Assembly: GCF_900102505.1 (NCBI RefSeq) | Contig: NZ_FMVT01000001.1 | Coordinates: 62,001-126,000, forward strand | DNA: 64,000 nucleotides | Source: Paracoccus tibetensis | GTDB lineage: Bacteria > Pseudomonadota > Alphaproteobacteria > Rhodobacterales > Rhodobacteraceae | Reading direction: 5' to 3' | Part shown: in pieces, positions 1 through 7,981 of the stretch | Position numbering within the stretch: position 1 is the stretch's first letter | Layout of the letters: the number at the start of each line of letters is the position of its first letter | Notes under the pieces: generated by a model | What the model was told of the DNA's origin: nothing | Seen by the model: only the letters and a program-made list of their open reading frames with translations | The model's database searches: none | Position numbers and translations under genes: made by a program

Positions 1-106
1 GCGGCCGGGGGAACAAACACCTCTGCCGGCGATTGGGGGCACAGATCACGCACGCAATCCGGGTGCGCCCGAGACGGGTTGGCCCGGCAAGAAGAAGGAC
101 GAGGCC

Positions 107-1300
107 ATGGCCCGACAAGCTCAAGGTGACAGGACTGCTGGGTCCAGCGCGGATGCCGACACGCCCCGAGGCATCCCCTCCGGCGGCTGGAAGCAGATCC
201 TCTGGCGGGTCAAGGACGAGATCGCCAAGGACCATATCTCGGTCGTCGCTGCGGGGATCGCCTTCTACGCGCTCCTCTCGATCTTCCCGGCCATCGCGGC
301 GCTGGTGTCCATCGCGGGGCTGATCCTCGATCCGGCCGACATCGCGGGCCAGCTGGAAAGCGCCGCCGCGGTCCTGCCCGCCGAGGCGGCCGGGATCGTG
401 CAGGACCAGGTCGTCAAGGTCACCACGGGCGACCAGACCGGCACGGGCCTCGTGGCGCTGTTCGGGATCGCGGTGGCGCTTTACGGCGCGATGAAGGGCG
501 TTCTGACGCTGATGGAGGGGCTGAACATCGCCTATGACGAGGAAGAGACTCGGGGCATGGTCAAGCTGTACCTGACGGCGCTGGCGATCACCCTTGCCTC
601 GATCCTCGGCACGGCCGCGGGCATCGGGCTGATGATCCTGCTGCCCTCGCTGATCGGCATGTTCGGCCTGCCGCCGGTGCTGGAGACGGTCGTCGGCCTG
701 CTGCGCTGGCCGGTGATGGCGGTCCTCGTGATGCTGGCGCTGGCCGCGCTCTACCGCTTCGGGCCGTCGCGGGCCGAGCCGAAATGGCGGTGGGTCAGCG
801 TGGGCGCGGTCGCGGCGACGGCGCTGTGGATGATCGGCACGGCCGCCTTCACCATCTATGTCCAGAACTTCGGCAGCTATACCGAGACCTACGGCACGCT
901 TGGCGGCGTCATCGTCCTGCTGACCTGGATGTGGCTGTCCTCGTTCGTGATCCTGGCCGGGGCCGAGCTGAACGCCGAGATCGAGCAGCAGACGGCGCGC
1001 GACACCACCACCGGCGCGCCCGAGCCGATGGGCCAGCGCCAAGCCGTCAAGGCCGACACGCCGCCGCCGGCCGGGGGCGAGACCACCGATGCCGGGCGTG
1101 CCGGGTCGCGGCGGCAGGATCAGGACCGCGCGGGGTCGCGCCGTGGCGGTCCGGGCCGGGCGCCGGTGGCGGCCCAATCGCCCACGGCGGACCTGTCGAT
1201 GGCAATGCTGCTTCTCGGCAGCGCGGCGCTGAAGGTGCTGCGGCCGGGCACGCGGGGCGGCGCCCCCGAGCCGGAGGCCGCGCCGCGCCGGACGCGCTAG
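107..1300 (+). CDS. YihY/BrkB-family inner membrane protein
   Basis: A 397-residue protein of the YihY/virulence factor BrkB family, once misnamed RNase BN. These are polytopic inner-membrane proteins whose biochemical role is not settled. The family core begins near residue 28 (GGWKQILWRVKDEI), continues through the typical AAGIAFYALLSIFPAIAAL helix at about 48-66, and ends with the conserved YGTLGGVIVLLTWMW segment near 262-276. About six hydrophobic segments are visible. The last 110 residues are a polar, low-complexity Arg/Gly/Pro tail that is not part of the family core. The start is supported by AGAAGGA 8 bases upstream. Its stop overlaps by 4 bases with the stop of the convergent GntR gene. 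Confidence 0.9.
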   Translation: MARQAQGDRTAGSSADADTPRGIPSGGWKQILWRVKDEIAKDHISVVAAGIAFYALLSIFPAIAALVSIAGLILDPADIAGQLESAAAVLPAEAAGIVQDQVVKVTTGDQTGTGLVALFGIAVALYGAMKGVLTLMEGLNIAYDEEETRGMVKLYLTALAITLASILGTAAGIGLMILLPSLIGMFGLPPVLETVVGLLRWPVMAVLVMLALAALYRFGPSRAEPKWRWVSVGAVAATALWMIGTAAFTIYVQNFGSYTETYGTLGGVIVLLTWMWLSSFVILAGAELNAEIEQQTARDTTTGAPEPMGQRQAVKADTPPPAGGETTDAGRAGSRRQDQDRAGSRRGGPGRAPVAAQSPTADLSMAMLLLGSAALKVLRPGTRGGAPEPEAAPRRTR

Positions 1301-1944
1301 CCGCGCCCTTCGGGCCCGGTCAGGTGGCGCAGTCCGTGCGTGACATCCGCGCGGACCGCCAGGCGCAGCGCGGGCTCGTCCCCGGCCCGCAGCGCGGCCA
1401 GGATCATGCGGTGGTGGCGCGGCGGCTCGTTGCGCTTCACCCGGCCGTAGAGCGCCCGCATCGTCGGGCCGAGCTGCAGCCAGATCGTCTCGAGCATGGC
1501 CAGCATCGCCGGCGCCTGCGCACGCAGGTAGAGCATGCGGTGGAAATCCAGGTTGCAGCGGATGTAGCCGACCGCGTCATGACGCTCGACCGCGTCGGCG
1601 ATGCGGCCGTTCATCGTCGCCAGCCGGTCGATCAGCGCGAAATGGGCACGGGGCAGGGCGCGGGCGGCCAGTTCCGGCTCGATCAGGGCGCGTAGGGCGG
1701 CGAGTTCCTCGATGCGCTCGTCCGACAGCTCGGGCGTCGCGACGCGGCCCGATCCCGACAGGCTCAGCGCGCCCTCGGCCACCAGCCGCCGCACCGCCTC
1801 GCGCGCGGGGGTCATCGACAGGTGGTATTCGCGTGCGATGCCGCGCAGCGTCAGCGCCTTGCCGGGCGGCAACTCGCCCAGCATGATCCGGCTGCGCAGG
1901 GAACGGTAGAGCCGCTCATGCGCGGCGGGATCGGCGGGCGTCAT
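1297..1944 (-). CDS. GntR-family (FadR/FCD subgroup) transcriptional regulator
   Basis: A 215-residue regulator. The N-terminal winged helix of the GntR family spans about residues 8-72, with the recognition region around YHLSMTPAREAVRRLVAEGAL. The C-terminal all-helical FCD ligand-binding domain follows, with the typical RALIEPELAARAL and HRMLYLRA helices. FCD regulators usually sense small organic acids, but the ligand here cannot be read from the sequence. A perfect TGTGATCACA palindrome lies 8 bases upstream of the start codon and is a plausible autoregulatory site. No obvious metabolic target lies beside it; the gene is convergent with yihY and follows the YgjP-like gene on the same strand. 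Confidence 0.88.
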   Translation of the reverse strand: MTPADPAAHERLYRSLRSRIMLGELPPGKALTLRGIAREYHLSMTPAREAVRRLVAEGALSLSGSGRVATPELSDERIEELAALRALIEPELAARALPRAHFALIDRLATMNGRIADAVERHDAVGYIRCNLDFHRMLYLRAQAPAMLAMLETIWLQLGPTMRALYGRVKRNEPPRHHRMILAALRAGDEPALRLAVRADVTHGLRHLTGPEGRG

Positions 1945-1952
1945 GGCGCAGG

Positions 1953-1962
1953 TGTGATCACA
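1953..1962. promoter_or_regulatory. Candidate GntR operator (TGTGATCACA)
   Basis: A perfect 10-base palindrome, TGTGATCACA, 8 bases upstream of the GntR start codon and downstream of the YgjP-like stop. FadR-subgroup regulators commonly bind short GT-N(x)-AC palindromes near their own genes. Assignment to this regulator is inferred from position. Confidence 0.45.
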
Positions 1963-1975
1963 AAGGGGGCGCGCG

Positions 1976-2662
1976 TCAATCGCGAAAGCGCCACAGCATC
2001 AGCCCGCCGCCGTTCTGCTTCAGCCAAGCGCGCTGCGGCGCGTGGCCGGGCATCAGCCGCTCGACCGCGGCCCAGAAGCGGGGCGAGTGATCCATATGCG
2101 CCAGATGCGCGACCTCGTGGGCGGCGACATAGGCCAGGACCTGTGGCGGCGCCATCGCGAGGCGCCAGTTGAACATCAGCCGGCCGTCGCTCGTGCAGCT
2201 GCCCCACCGCGAGCGGGTGTCGCGCAGCACGATCGCCCGCGCCTCGCGCCCCAGCAGCGCCGCCAGCCGGTCGCATTCCGGCCGCAGCCGCGCCAGCGCC
2301 AGCTGCCGCAGGAAGGCGGCGACGACCGGGCCGGCCGGCCGTGCCTCGGGCACCAGCAGCGCGTCCGCCTCAATCCGGGGCGCGCGCAGGGCAGGGGCGG
2401 GGGTGACGGCCAGCGGGCGGCCTTCGACCGGCAGCAGGGCGCCATGCGCCACGCATCGCGGCGCCGGACGCCGCGTCAGCGCCGCCTCCAGCCAGGACCG
2501 GCGGGACCGGGCGAAGGCCTCGCCCTCGGCCAGCGGCGCGTGCAGCGGCAGGGTCAGCACGGCCTCGCCGCCCGCATGGGGCACGCGCAGGACCATGCGC
2601 CGCGCACGGGCCGAGCGGCGGAGCGCGACGGTCAGGCCGCCCTCGATGGTGATGCTGCGCAT
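1976..2662 (-). CDS. YgjP-like (DUF45) zinc metallopeptidase-fold protein
   Basis: A 228-residue YgjP/DUF45 (M48-like) protein. The signature pair is present: SRWGSCTSDGRLMFNW at about 151-166, then AHEVAHLAHMDHSPRFW at about 181-197. This supplies the HExxH zinc site (residues 182-186) and a downstream His. YgjP is reported to have a metalloprotease fold and was linked to UTP pyrophosphatase activity in E. coli, so the physiological substrate is uncertain. The N-terminal half contains the usual RRSARARRMVLRV beta-strand region. It probably lies in one transcription unit ahead of the GntR gene, 31 bases away. Confidence 0.88.
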   Translation of the reverse strand: MRSITIEGGLTVALRRSARARRMVLRVPHAGGEAVLTLPLHAPLAEGEAFARSRRSWLEAALTRRPAPRCVAHGALLPVEGRPLAVTPAPALRAPRIEADALLVPEARPAGPVVAAFLRQLALARLRPECDRLAALLGREARAIVLRDTRSRWGSCTSDGRLMFNWRLAMAPPQVLAYVAAHEVAHLAHMDHSPRFWAAVERLMPGHAPQRAWLKQNGGGLMLWRFRD

Positions 2663-2778
2663 CGCGCCTGCCCCCTTGCCTTGCAGCCCGCGGCCTGCCA
2701 GAGAAAGCCTTTGACACCCTTTGGCCGCTGTGGCAGGGGGTCGCCGGATTTCCCTAATCGCGGCTGAAGGAGATTACC

Positions 2779-3093
2779 ATGCCCAAAGAGGAATGGGGCA
2801 CGAAACGCCTGTGCCCGCATTGCGCGACCCGGTTTTACGACCTGCGCACCAACCCGATGACCTGCCCCGCCTGCGGCAACCAGTTCACGCTGGAGAGCCT
2901 GACGGACGGACGCGGCAAGACGATCGTGCCCGAGAAGGTGGCGGCCCGCAGCAACGACGCGCTGGTGGATGACGAGGACGACATCGCCGATGATGCGGGC
3001 GAGCTGGACGACGACCTGCTGGAAGAGGACGATGACGACGCCGACGTGTCGCTGGACGACATCGCCGACGTCGCCGACACCGACGAGGACTGA
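2779..3093 (+). CDS. FYDLN_acid domain protein (TIGR02300 family)
   Basis: A 104-residue protein. The N-terminal half is a small zinc-ribbon-like module with two CxxC pairs (CPHCATRFYDL at 12-22 and CPACGNQF near 33-40) that contains the family-defining FYDL motif. The C-terminal half is almost entirely Asp/Glu (roughly 57-104). This matches the TIGR02300 family, which is typical of alphaproteobacteria and has no established function. AAGGAG lies 7 bases before the ATG. A strong intrinsic terminator follows about 30 bases after the stop. Confidence 0.9.
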   Translation: MPKEEWGTKRLCPHCATRFYDLRTNPMTCPACGNQFTLESLTDGRGKTIVPEKVAARSNDALVDDEDDIADDAGELDDDLLEEDDDDADVSLDDIADVADTDED

Positions 3094-3123
3094 TCCCGTC
3101 CCTGTCAGATCGTGAATCCCGCC

Positions 3124-3150
3124 AAGGCCGCGCCACCCGCGCGGCCTTTT
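3124..3150 (+). terminator. Rho-independent terminator after the FYDLN_acid gene
   Basis: A hairpin with arms AAGGCCGCG (3124-3132) and CGCGGCCTT (3140-3148) runs straight into a T-rich tail (CCTTTT). It ends the FYDLN_acid transcript before the tRNA-Ala gene. Confidence 0.8.
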
Positions 3151-3331
3151 CCATGCCCGGGCGGCTTCCATTGCGGACCGCCCGGCGCAGGCGCTGGCCT
3201 GCGGTGCAGGGCGTCCGCGAGTCCCGATGAAAACTTCCAGCACCCGTCGTTTTTCCCCTTGCGGCCATTTTGGGCCGTCCTTATACGACCCCTCACGCAG
3301 CCGACGCACGGCGCCGCTGCGGACCTCCGGT

Positions 3332-3407
<76 letters not shown>

Positions 3408-3447
3408 TTTACATCTTTCGTTGTGTTATCAGCCAGTTATCTGGAAG

Positions 3448-3482
3448 ATGCTGATGCGCTGATAGTGCCATGCTGATAGCAG
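3448..3482 (+). promoter_or_regulatory. Candidate integrase arm-type sites, left end
   Basis: Three near-repeats of TGCTGATAGC occur within 35 bases, 40 bases inside attL: ATGCTGATGCG, GCGCTGATAGTG and CATGCTGATAGCAG. The same motif occurs twice next to the other end, 60-90 bases from attR. Tyrosine integrases of this type bind such repeats with their N-terminal domain. This role is inferred. Confidence 0.6.
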
Positions 3483-3592
3483 GTCCACTATGCGCGGACC
3501 CTCCGTTATGTATGCAAATCACGCGATAGCGGCTGACTTGAGGCATGTGCAGTTGCCGTCTAGCGTCACTGAAGTTGCTCAGGAACATTCAG

Positions 3593-5287
3593 ATGAACAA
3601 GCATTCAAAGAGAGCCGAAAGCTTTACGGATTGGCTCGGCATCACGAACACGCCTGACTGGAACGTGGCGCGCCCGCTTGGACCGCTCTTGAGTGCAATC
3701 ATCGGGCTTTTATTTTTCCTTGCGCTGATTGCAGCGATCGTTCTTCTAGCCAAGACCATCTTTGCATCTGGGACCACAACACTTAGTACGGGCGCCCTTA
3801 TTGCTGCTTTCCTAGGCGCGCCCTTAGTTATTTGGGGAACGATACTCAAGCAGCAATCGGTCATGTTTCAAAAGGAGGGCCATATGACCGATCGCATCAG
3901 CAAAGCGGTCGAGCAACTAGGCGCCGAGAAGGCGGTCGAACGAATTGGTCGGCCGGTTACGATATGGACTGGCCAGCCGGAGAGAGTCTTGTACCATGTA
4001 GAAGCCGCGAAACAGCTTCAAGACCAGCCCAGAACGCGGATGGGCTTGAAGTCGTGGCGTGAGTATTGGAATGACGAAACGGAAGAAACAGACGAGGGAT
4101 GGTACGCCACGATTTCTACTTGGCCTGAGGAGCGGACATTGATCCAGTGGCAGGGTGAAGGTGTCGAAATTGAAGAGAATGAGGCTATCGGAATTGAGGG
4201 GCCGTGGCAGGTCTTCAAGGAGACATCTCCGAACATCGAAGTCCGTATAGGAGCAATACTTTCACTAGAGAGAATTGCTCAAGATTCTACGAGACATGAC
4301 AATGGTCGCGACCATGTTCGAGTAATGGAAATCCTGTGTGCATACGTAAGACACAACGCGCCTGCATCTAAAGCAACTTTCGGAATGTATCCTGAAGGCG
4401 TTGACGAGAACTCCCTGAGAGAGAAGATCAAGAATCCGCCATACAAGTGGATTATGGAGCTAGAGCGACCAAGAAGCGATATACAACTGGCACTGACAGT
4501 GATTGGCCGGCGCAGCTTAACACAAATAGGAATTGAGAAGCAGCACCCGGACGGTGGGAGCATTGGCTACAGGCTTGACCTGTCGCAATCTAACCTGAGG
4601 AGATGCGATCTCACGAGGGCGCGCTTTGCACATGCTAATCTGAAAGAAAGCTTGCTTGAGGGGGCGTTCTGCGCAGATGCTGACTTCTCATACTGCAATC
4701 TCATAAATGCAAAGCTTACCTGGATAAGCGGCGCAAGAGCTGGCTTTTCACGCGCGAAACTTGATTCAGCAGACCTGTCATATGCCGATCTGAACAGCAG
4801 TAACCTCGCCGGCGTCAGACTTTCCCATACCCATTTGGTAAAAACCCAGCTTAAGGGAAGTTCCCTTCAATTCTTGCCCAACAGAAGAGGAACCGAAGTC
4901 AACAGAGCTTTCTTTATGAGTGCCTCACTTAATGCCGCGACGATCAGCGGTGATCTGCTCGGAATCGTGTTAGACTTCGGAAAGGACAACGCAGACGCGA
5001 GTCAGCGTCTCGTATGGGGATTGAGGTTCAGGAACATCAGGCTTCTGCGAACAAAGAGTGTTTTCGGCACGGACCATTCTGGGATGCTTTTTCCCGTCGA
5101 GCTACTTGATCACACTTTCGGCGATGGGAGTGTTCTCGTGCCCCACGCCACTTGCCCTCCGCATTGGCCCCGCGCAGAGCTTACCGACGCAGAATACGAC
5201 AGTAGGTACCTTCGTTGGTTAGAGGGCGACATAGTGGGACCGACCCCTCATAGTTCTGTTGAGAGGGGTCAGAGTCAAGTTCAGTAG
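3593..5287 (+). CDS. Membrane-anchored pentapeptide-repeat protein
   Basis: A 564-residue protein. Two N-terminal transmembrane helices (about 35-60 and 68-90) are followed by a short cytosolic helix (MTDRISKAVEQLGAEKAVER), a polar insert of about 110 residues, and a helical EVRIGAILSLERIAQDS module near 215-235. A pentapeptide-repeat segment (about 330-430) then shows LDLSQSNLRRCDLTRARFAH and similar A(D/N)LxxxxL steps. The last 130 residues are not repetitive. Membrane pentapeptide proteins with the ALERIAxDS module are common in accessory regions, but their role is unknown. Start chosen at the second Met because CAGGAA precedes it; an ATG 48 bases upstream has no such site. It reads away from the tRNA, alone. 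GC content is lower than in the core genome. Confidence 0.85.
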   Translation: MNKHSKRAESFTDWLGITNTPDWNVARPLGPLLSAIIGLLFFLALIAAIVLLAKTIFASGTTTLSTGALIAAFLGAPLVIWGTILKQQSVMFQKEGHMTDRISKAVEQLGAEKAVERIGRPVTIWTGQPERVLYHVEAAKQLQDQPRTRMGLKSWREYWNDETEETDEGWYATISTWPEERTLIQWQGEGVEIEENEAIGIEGPWQVFKETSPNIEVRIGAILSLERIAQDSTRHDNGRDHVRVMEILCAYVRHNAPASKATFGMYPEGVDENSLREKIKNPPYKWIMELERPRSDIQLALTVIGRRSLTQIGIEKQHPDGGSIGYRLDLSQSNLRRCDLTRARFAHANLKESLLEGAFCADADFSYCNLINAKLTWISGARAGFSRAKLDSADLSYADLNSSNLAGVRLSHTHLVKTQLKGSSLQFLPNRRGTEVNRAFFMSASLNAATISGDLLGIVLDFGKDNADASQRLVWGLRFRNIRLLRTKSVFGTDHSGMLFPVELLDHTFGDGSVLVPHATCPPHWPRAELTDAEYDSRYLRWLEGDIVGPTPHSSVERGQSQVQ

Positions 5288-5876
5288 CGCGGGAGGTCAA
5301 CCCTAAGCGCCGACAGTGCGTTGCGAATCCCAAAGGCGTTCTGGAACATCAGCGTTGAGGTGATGGCCCGGTAGTCGTGCTGGGAAACCTCGTGGTCACT
5401 GTTCACGAGCGGCGCGACGATGCCTTCAAGGCCCCTCTGAACGCCCTGCATCGGGTCCCACGTCGGGTTGCCCCAGACGCCGCTTGCCAGGACGCTGGAC
5501 GGGAAATCGAAGACAGGCCCCATCCCGTTCATCCCGGTGAGGGTCCACTCCCAGCGAAATGAGAGACCTAAATCCGGCCCGCTGGAAGGATGCCTTGGCG
5601 ATGCTTTCCGGGGACAGCCGCCATTCGAGATAGTCCTACCTGTCTGCCCGCCCCTGGGCGTTCACCACCGTTTGCTCGGCATAGAACAGGCGGCCGAAGT
5701 GCGTGGACGTTGCGAAGGAGGAGAAGGTCTCCCAGTCACGGTGATGGATGCCCGAAAGAAGCTGCTTCGAGTAGGACGCCAGCATGAAGCTGCGGAATTG
5801 GAAGACGGACTTCCAAGGCTCCTTGGTTATCATCGCGGGCATGTTCCTAGGGTCGTTCTCCCGCGGGACGGTTCTT
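5281..5876 (-). pseudogene. Remnant of a large phage virion protein C-terminus
   Basis: Read on the minus strand, a continuous protein-like sequence starts near 5876 (TVPRENDPRNMPAMITKEPW, then an aromatic SVFQFRSFMLASYSKQLL helix). It is stopped by an in-frame TAG at 5636-5638, continues in the same frame (DYLEWRLSPESIAKASFQRA), and then shifts frame between about 5540 and 5590 to finish as SFRWEWTLTGMNGMGPVFDF and on to the stop at 5281. The pattern resembles the C-terminal part of large internal virion or DNA-transfer proteins of podovirus-like phages. That likeness is from memory, so moderate only. Missing its N-terminus and carrying at least two lesions, it is dead. Confidence 0.6.
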
Positions 5877-5944
5877 TAAGACCTGTGGCAACCACCTGAC
5901 GGCATGACTTATCACCCCGGGATTCCGGATGCGACAAAGCAGTT

Positions 5945-6517
5945 TCACCGAACCCGCATCTGGTGAATGACGAAGGCGCCGACGGCTATGGAAAAGCCGC
6001 AAAAGAACATAAGCCACGAAGTAAAAGTGATAAATTTTATAGCCGTCAGTGGCCAAATCTCATAGATCGCTGTGGAATCGTATTCTGCAGCAGCCAAAAG
6101 TCTTCTGTAGTTGCCGGGGCAGGACACTGATGGGCGGGCACCGAATTCCGTTGCCACATCGCGCGTCAGCTCATTCCATCCGCATCCTAATACGATACGT
6201 TGAGACGGTCTTCCAACGCTCACCACGAATTGTAGGGACAGGACAAGGTATGTTCCAAGCATCCAGAACATGATCCCAGAGCTAACAAACATGACTCGGG
6301 TTACTCGTTTCTTCGGGGCCGACCGAAGTGTCTGAAAACATAGAGCCAGAACTATGAGAATGCAGATTGAGGTCAGTAGAGCAGAGTTCGACGGCCATAC
6401 TGGCGCTACTTCAGCGAAGTGGCCAAGGATAGGAAGTAACCCTGTTCCAGCCGTTGCCCAAAGCGCAAGGCCGCGAAATTCACGGAGGGTTTTCTTGAAG
6501 TCATCAAGGCCCGACAT
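5945..6517 (-). CDS. Predicted four-helix membrane protein, partner of the secreted gene
   Basis: A 190-residue protein with about four hydrophobic segments (near 17-35, 44-62, 75-97 and 158-183) and a soluble stretch at about 100-150 that contains two Cys (GCGWNELT and SCPGN), possibly periplasmic. No known family recognised. It begins one base after the stop of the secreted-protein gene 6519-7469, so the two are almost certainly one operon. A function at the envelope acting with the secreted partner is inferred from coupling and location only. Base composition is relatively AT-rich, like the rest of the left part of the island. Confidence 0.7.
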   Translation of the reverse strand: MSGLDDFKKTLREFRGLALWATAGTGLLPILGHFAEVAPVWPSNSALLTSICILIVLALCFQTLRSAPKKRVTRVMFVSSGIMFWMLGTYLVLSLQFVVSVGRPSQRIVLGCGWNELTRDVATEFGARPSVSCPGNYRRLLAAAEYDSTAIYEIWPLTAIKFITFTSWLMFFCGFSIAVGAFVIHQMRVR

Positions 6518-6518
6518 T

Positions 6519-7469
6519 TTAGAACTTGATCACGTATGGATCATCGGGAGAGGGTCGGGCGGGGTCAACGAAAATGCGCCCGGTGCGCGTCCGCCCGTCT
6601 GACCATATTCCAATGTACATAAAGGTCCCTGCGATCTGCAATCCCCCTGCGACCACGTCGACATCTCTCCATTGGCAAGCCTCAATGTCAAACCCCTCAT
6701 TGCCGCCGAAGATGCACAATCGAAATTCAAACTCAGAAAGTAAATACAGCCGGGCATTTGGAGGTTCTGTGCTAAAACTCACGACGGGCCAGCTGGGGGA
6801 ACCCCCGCAAGCGGGTTCTGAAAAGAACAACAGTGGTTTACCGATCAAGCCCTCGGTGTATAGCTGGTATGATAGTTCGGTTGCTTCAAGCGCTGCACGC
6901 TGCAGATCACCATGTGCATCACCATCATTATGACTGATCAGGTTTTGTGCTGCATCTATTTGAGCATTGATCCATGCTTCGTATCGACTGCGAGGTACAT
7001 TAGCTACATCAAACGTAAACCTTAGATAGTCCACGAGCAGGAGGTATTCGTAGGCCCCCCTTAAGGGTGAAGATGGATCGAGGTTGAGGGAAGCGTATCC
7101 AGAATTACCGTCACAGCCTATGTATACTTCATAAAGCAAGGGAACTTCATTCAGCTTTTGAACTAGCACATCCTCGATATACTGCCGATGAATATCCAAC
7201 TGGATATGGGTGCCGTACATCTCCTTTACCGCCGAACCTGCCACCACTGGAAGATCGGCTAGATCGCCTTCGGCTTGCCCAAATTCGTCTTCCAGCATCT
7301 GTTCAATTACCTGAAGCATCTCTCTTGCGGAAGGAGATTCTTGTGAGTAAGAGGATGATGGAACTGCGGCTAGCGCAAGCAATGTACTGCCTGCGGCAGC
7401 AAGTCGGCGTAGAACTTCGAAATAGTTAGCGTTGCGCTGAATGTCGGGCATTGGGTTGAAGCCATTCAT
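6519..7469 (-). CDS. Secreted protein of unknown function
   Basis: A 316-residue protein. A signal peptide is visible at the N-terminus (LRRLAAAGSTLLALAAV, then a polar Ser-rich region; cleavage is likely around residue 43). The RR pair might even allow Tat export. The mature part is acidic and has an N-terminal helical segment (SAREMLQVIEQMLEDEFGQA) and a C-terminal beta-rich half with several Trp and Cys (CGGSPSWPVVSF, CIFGG, CQWRDVDVV, TGRIFVDP). Start chosen at the ATG with AAGG 5 bases upstream; two in-frame ATGs precede it within 15 bases. No family recognised. It heads a two-gene operon with the four-helix membrane protein. Nothing identifies it as toxin, receptor or enzyme. Confidence 0.68.
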   Translation of the reverse strand: MNGFNPMPDIQRNANYFEVLRRLAAAGSTLLALAAVPSSSYSQESPSAREMLQVIEQMLEDEFGQAEGDLADLPVVAGSAVKEMYGTHIQLDIHRQYIEDVLVQKLNEVPLLYEVYIGCDGNSGYASLNLDPSSPLRGAYEYLLLVDYLRFTFDVANVPRSRYEAWINAQIDAAQNLISHNDGDAHGDLQRAALEATELSYQLYTEGLIGKPLLFFSEPACGGSPSWPVVSFSTEPPNARLYLLSEFEFRLCIFGGNEGFDIEACQWRDVDVVAGGLQIAGTFMYIGIWSDGRTRTGRIFVDPARPSPDDPYVIKF

Positions 7470-7484
7470 TGTCATCCTTGGCAT

Positions 7485-7981
7485 GCTAACCCAACATTGC
7501 GTCAGTTACATACTGTTTATGTCGCGGACGATGCTTTCATGGAGGGAGGGCCTGGTGTTCGTGGTCCGCAGCGCCGCCAACGTTTTGCTGAATGGCTGCA
7601 AGCAGCATGAGTATCCTGTCGAGCGAGGTCGTGCTGCCGCGGGTCGGTAGTCTACTTCAGACCAACCGCTCTTGCTGCGCCCGCATTCACTGCTGAGACG
7701 CCGGCGTTGGCGATGGTTGAAGATGCATAAGTTCTTGATCAGGTCGCTTGAGCTGCGCAACAACGCCCGCCTGTGGCGCGAGCGGCAGGAGAAGGCTCTG
7801 CGTGCGACGGCTCAGAGCGACCAAGGGAGAAGGTTGTTCTCGGCGGAAGCGCGATAGCCTCGGCTCGAAACGGCCTTGCGGGTAGTGGCGCAACTGGGGT
7901 GAACTAAAACCGAAAATGCAAAAGGGGCTGCACTCAGGCAGCCCCTCGGTTCTCTTTGCTGAAATATTCCGCGGCCTCAGC
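7485..7981. other. Non-coding gap between two leftward transcription units
   Basis: About 500 bases. Short open frames here have no ribosome site, no protein-like composition and no recognisable family. Probably it holds the promoter of the secreted-protein operon near 7470-7560, and the terminator of the next leftward operon at 7923-7946. I see no insertion sequence ends or RNA gene. Confidence 0.4.
7916..7946 (-). terminator. Rho-independent terminator of the phage-like operon
   Basis: On the minus strand AGGGGCTGC-(6-nt loop)-GCAGCCCCT is followed by TTTGCATTTT. The 9-bp stem is perfect. It sits 36 bases beyond the stop of the 331-residue gene. Confidence 0.82.

Noticed and set aside
7506..7893. 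Two small minus-strand frames in the 7.5-7.9 kb gap
   Set aside because: No ribosome site, basic low-complexity sequence and no family-like features.
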